From positions 1 through 7,024 of the forward strand of contig CAZMVU010000237.1 of the NCBI GenBank assembly GCA_964569295.1: DNA of 7,024 nt. Reading direction: 5' to 3'. Origin of the DNA: CAZMVU01 sp964569295. GTDB taxonomy: Bacteria > Hydrogenedentota > Hydrogenedentia > Hydrogenedentales > JAGMZX01. Position 1 is the first letter of the stretch. Each line of letters begins with the position of its first letter. A program made the position numbers and the translations under genes. A model generated the notes under the pieces. That model did not search any database, was not told the DNA's origin, and was given only the letters and a program-made list of their open reading frames with translations. Of the stretch, positions 5,772 through 7,024 are shown in pieces.

Positions 5772-7024
5772 TTAGCGGTCGCGGGAGTTCCAGAATTCGG
5801 CAGCGTAGTCTATCGCCTGGATATTGTAGGATTCGTCGAAGATGGTGACCTCGACATCGGAGTAGTAGGCACTGTCCATGTTGAGGCTCGACCCGCTGTG
5901 CAGGGTGTAGGGTTCGTCGGAGAGGATGTAGTAGAGGCTGTAGTTGTTGCGGTCCACCTCGAACTTACGCGTACCGCCAGGGGGGACGGTCAAGTCTTTG
6001 CCGTATTCGCCGGTACGCAAGCCGATCTTGGCGCGGGAGTCCGTGGTGTTGCGGATGCGTATTTCATAGGCACCACCCCGCAGGGACCATGTGTAATCGG
6101 GCAGCTTGGCCCTGGGCTGGTACGACCCGCTGGGGGCGTCCGGGTCTTCTTCGGTCTCGCTCGTGCGCTGGTCGCGGCCGATGACCTGTACGCGCTGCCG
6201 GCGCTCGACGGTTTGAACTTGCGGCGCTGCCGGGGGTTGTGGCTGCTGTTGCTGTTGCGCCCGGGACGGGGCGCCCTCATACTCGGCAAAGCGGTTGCGA
6301 TCCTGCTCGCGGCGTTGGACCCGTGGCGGTTCGCCCTCGGGTTCCGGGGGCTCGCCTTCATACTCTGCGCCTTCACGCGCATCGGCCGCTTCTTCATTGT
6401 CGGCCGCCTCGGAAGATTCCTCGTCCTCGATAGGAACTACATACAAGCCAGTCTTTTGAACGAGCCGCCCATTCTCGAATTTCGCGGTGAAACTCGACCC
6501 CTTCTCGTCGCGCCAGGTGTAAATGGCCATGACCGCCTTGCCGCTCGTCACGCGGTTGGGGTCGACCCCGAGCAGCGCGGTGACCTCCTCGACCGTCATG
6601 TTGTCCTCGATGGCTTCATAGTCTTCTTCTGCAAGGGCGTTTTTCTCACCGTCGACTGAAACCGGAAGGCCTTCCGGTGAGGAGACCGATTTGCGCACGA
6701 GGCGGCCGTCCTGGAATTTGGCGACCAAGGCATTGTTGTTGCTGTCAGTCCAGCGCAGGATAGCGTTGTTCACGTCGCTCTGCGCGATGGTTTTTCCCGA
6801 GGCGCCAAGCACAGTCTCCACCTTTTCCAGGGGCATGCCGATATCGACATGGGCAAGCGTTTCCGGGGTAATGCTTGGGTCGGGCTCTTCATCCGCATCA
6901 TCCGTTTCCTGCTGATCGCCGTCCCCCGCTGTCTCCTCTCCCTCTCCCTCTCCCTCTCCCTCTCCTTCTCCTTCTCCTTCTCCTTCTCCTTCTTCTCCTT
7001 CTCCTTCTCCTTCTCCTTCTCCTT
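5772..7024 (-). CDS. Unrecognised multidomain protein with tandem BLIP/SmpA-like repeats, 5' end outside window
   Basis: The frame is open from its stop at 5772-5774 through the window edge, giving 416 whole visible codons; the real start lies beyond 7024, and the internal ATG at 6834-6836 is in mid-domain. In protein order: a (Glu-Gly)n tract (6933-7024); an acidic stretch rich in D, E, Q and T (6873-6932); two tandem 62-residue repeats (6872-6687 and 6635-6450) with a 17-residue linker; a low-complexity E/P/R/Q linker (about 6435-6105) with AEYEG twice and a run of five Gln; and a C-terminal beta-rich domain (about 6105-5775) with EIRIRNTTD, KIGLRTGEYGKD and VPPGG. Each repeat reads like the BLIP/SmpA-OmlA fold: GM or NM then xxExVxxLLG, a W, and AKFxxGRLVxK. 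Those folds occur in envelope lipoproteins and protease or beta-lactamase inhibitor-like proteins. Composition suggests an envelope or extracellular protein, but no signal peptide is visible in the part present. Function unknown. It converges on xerC with a 21-base gap. Confidence 0.75.
   Translation of the reverse strand, partial: GEGEGEGEGEEGEGEGEGEGEGEGEGEGEETAGDGDQQETDDADEEPDPSITPETLAHVDIGMPLEKVETVLGASGKTIAQSDVNNAILRWTDSNNNALVAKFQDGRLVRKSVSSPEGLPVSVDGEKNALAEEDYEAIEDNMTVEEVTALLGVDPNRVTSGKAVMAIYTWRDEKGSSFTAKFENGRLVQKTGLYVVPIEDEESSEAADNEEAADAREGAEYEGEPPEPEGEPPRVQRREQDRNRFAEYEGAPSRAQQQQQPQPPAAPQVQTVERRQRVQVIGRDQRTSETEEDPDAPSGSYQPRAKLPDYTWSLRGGAYEIRIRNTTDSRAKIGLRTGEYGKDLTVPPGGTRKFEVDRNNYSLYYILSDEPYTLHSGSSLNMDSAYYSDVEVTIFDESYNIQAIDYAAEFWNSRDR
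6933..7024 (-). repeat. In-frame hexanucleotide microsatellite coding for (Glu-Gly)n
   Basis: On the coding (minus) strand the tract is built from GAGGGA and GAAGGA units, i.e. Glu-Gly dipeptides, with 14 Gly codons all GGA. Glu is always GAG from 6933 to 6962 and always GAA from 6966 to the window edge. One extra GAA near 6990-6995 breaks the dipeptide rhythm without shifting frame. Because the unit is six bases, expansion or contraction keeps the reading frame. The tract is an uninterrupted homopurine/homopyrimidine run and continues past the window end, so its full length is unknown. Confidence 0.9.

Noticed and set aside
5754..6659. 301-codon open frame on the plus strand opposite the 3' gene
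   Set aside because: The minus-strand frame shows an internal domain duplication and continues to the window edge. This one looks like the complement of that coding frame, with no family motifs and no clear ribosome-binding site.
6834..6836. ATG as the start of the 3' gene
   Set aside because: It falls at position 13 of the first 62-residue repeat, so starting here would cut off the domain. The frame is open to the window edge, hence the gene is partial.
6933..7024. CRISPR-like array at the window end
   Set aside because: The periodicity is six bases with no spacers; it is a coding microsatellite.

Overview
This is a GC-rich window (roughly two-thirds G+C by eye) from a Gram-negative-type bacterium. 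The mix of genes is one I associate with Planctomycetota, Verrucomicrobiota/Lentisphaerota and Hydrogenedentota-like genomes: a Tat-exported Gfo/Idh/MocA oxidoreductase, a secreted NHL-propeller protein resembling peptidyl-hydroxyglycine amidating lyase, and GGGACAG-type palindromic repeats. That placement is inference from gene style; no rRNA or tRNA is present to settle it.

Layout. Bases 1-170 hold two REP-like inverted repeats and the leader of the first gene. Bases 171-2039 (+) encode a complete glutamine-dependent asparagine synthase-type amidotransferase. After a 10-base gap comes a convergent gene (3414-2050, -) for a Tat-signal Gfo/Idh/MocA dehydrogenase. A 182-base divergent region (3415-3596) separates it from a secreted PAL-like NHL protein (3597-4643, +). 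A 174-base gap with a good sigma-70-like promoter leads to a XerC/XerD tyrosine recombinase (4818-5750, +). A 21-base convergent gap follows, then a gene on the minus strand (from 5772 to beyond the window end) for an unrecognised multidomain protein. It has a (Glu-Gly)n tract, two tandem 62-residue BLIP/SmpA-like repeats, a disordered acidic/Gln/Pro linker and a C-terminal beta-rich domain.

How the genes work together. There is no evident operon: every neighbouring pair is convergent or divergent except PAL-like/xerC, which are co-directional but separated by a gap with its own promoter candidate. The only pair with a plausible functional link is the divergent Tat oxidoreductase and secreted PAL-like lyase, both predicted to act outside the cytoplasm and sharing a regulatory region. 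The amidotransferase and recombinase look like independent housekeeping or accessory genes.

The items most worth a second look are the partial 3' gene (gapless internal duplication plus an in-frame hexanucleotide microsatellite), the PAL-like protein that keeps all six residues I recall as catalytic or metal-binding in animal PAL without a monooxygenase partner here, and the REP-like repeats abutting the amidotransferase ribosome-binding site. I saw no CRISPR array, phage module or clear new defence system.
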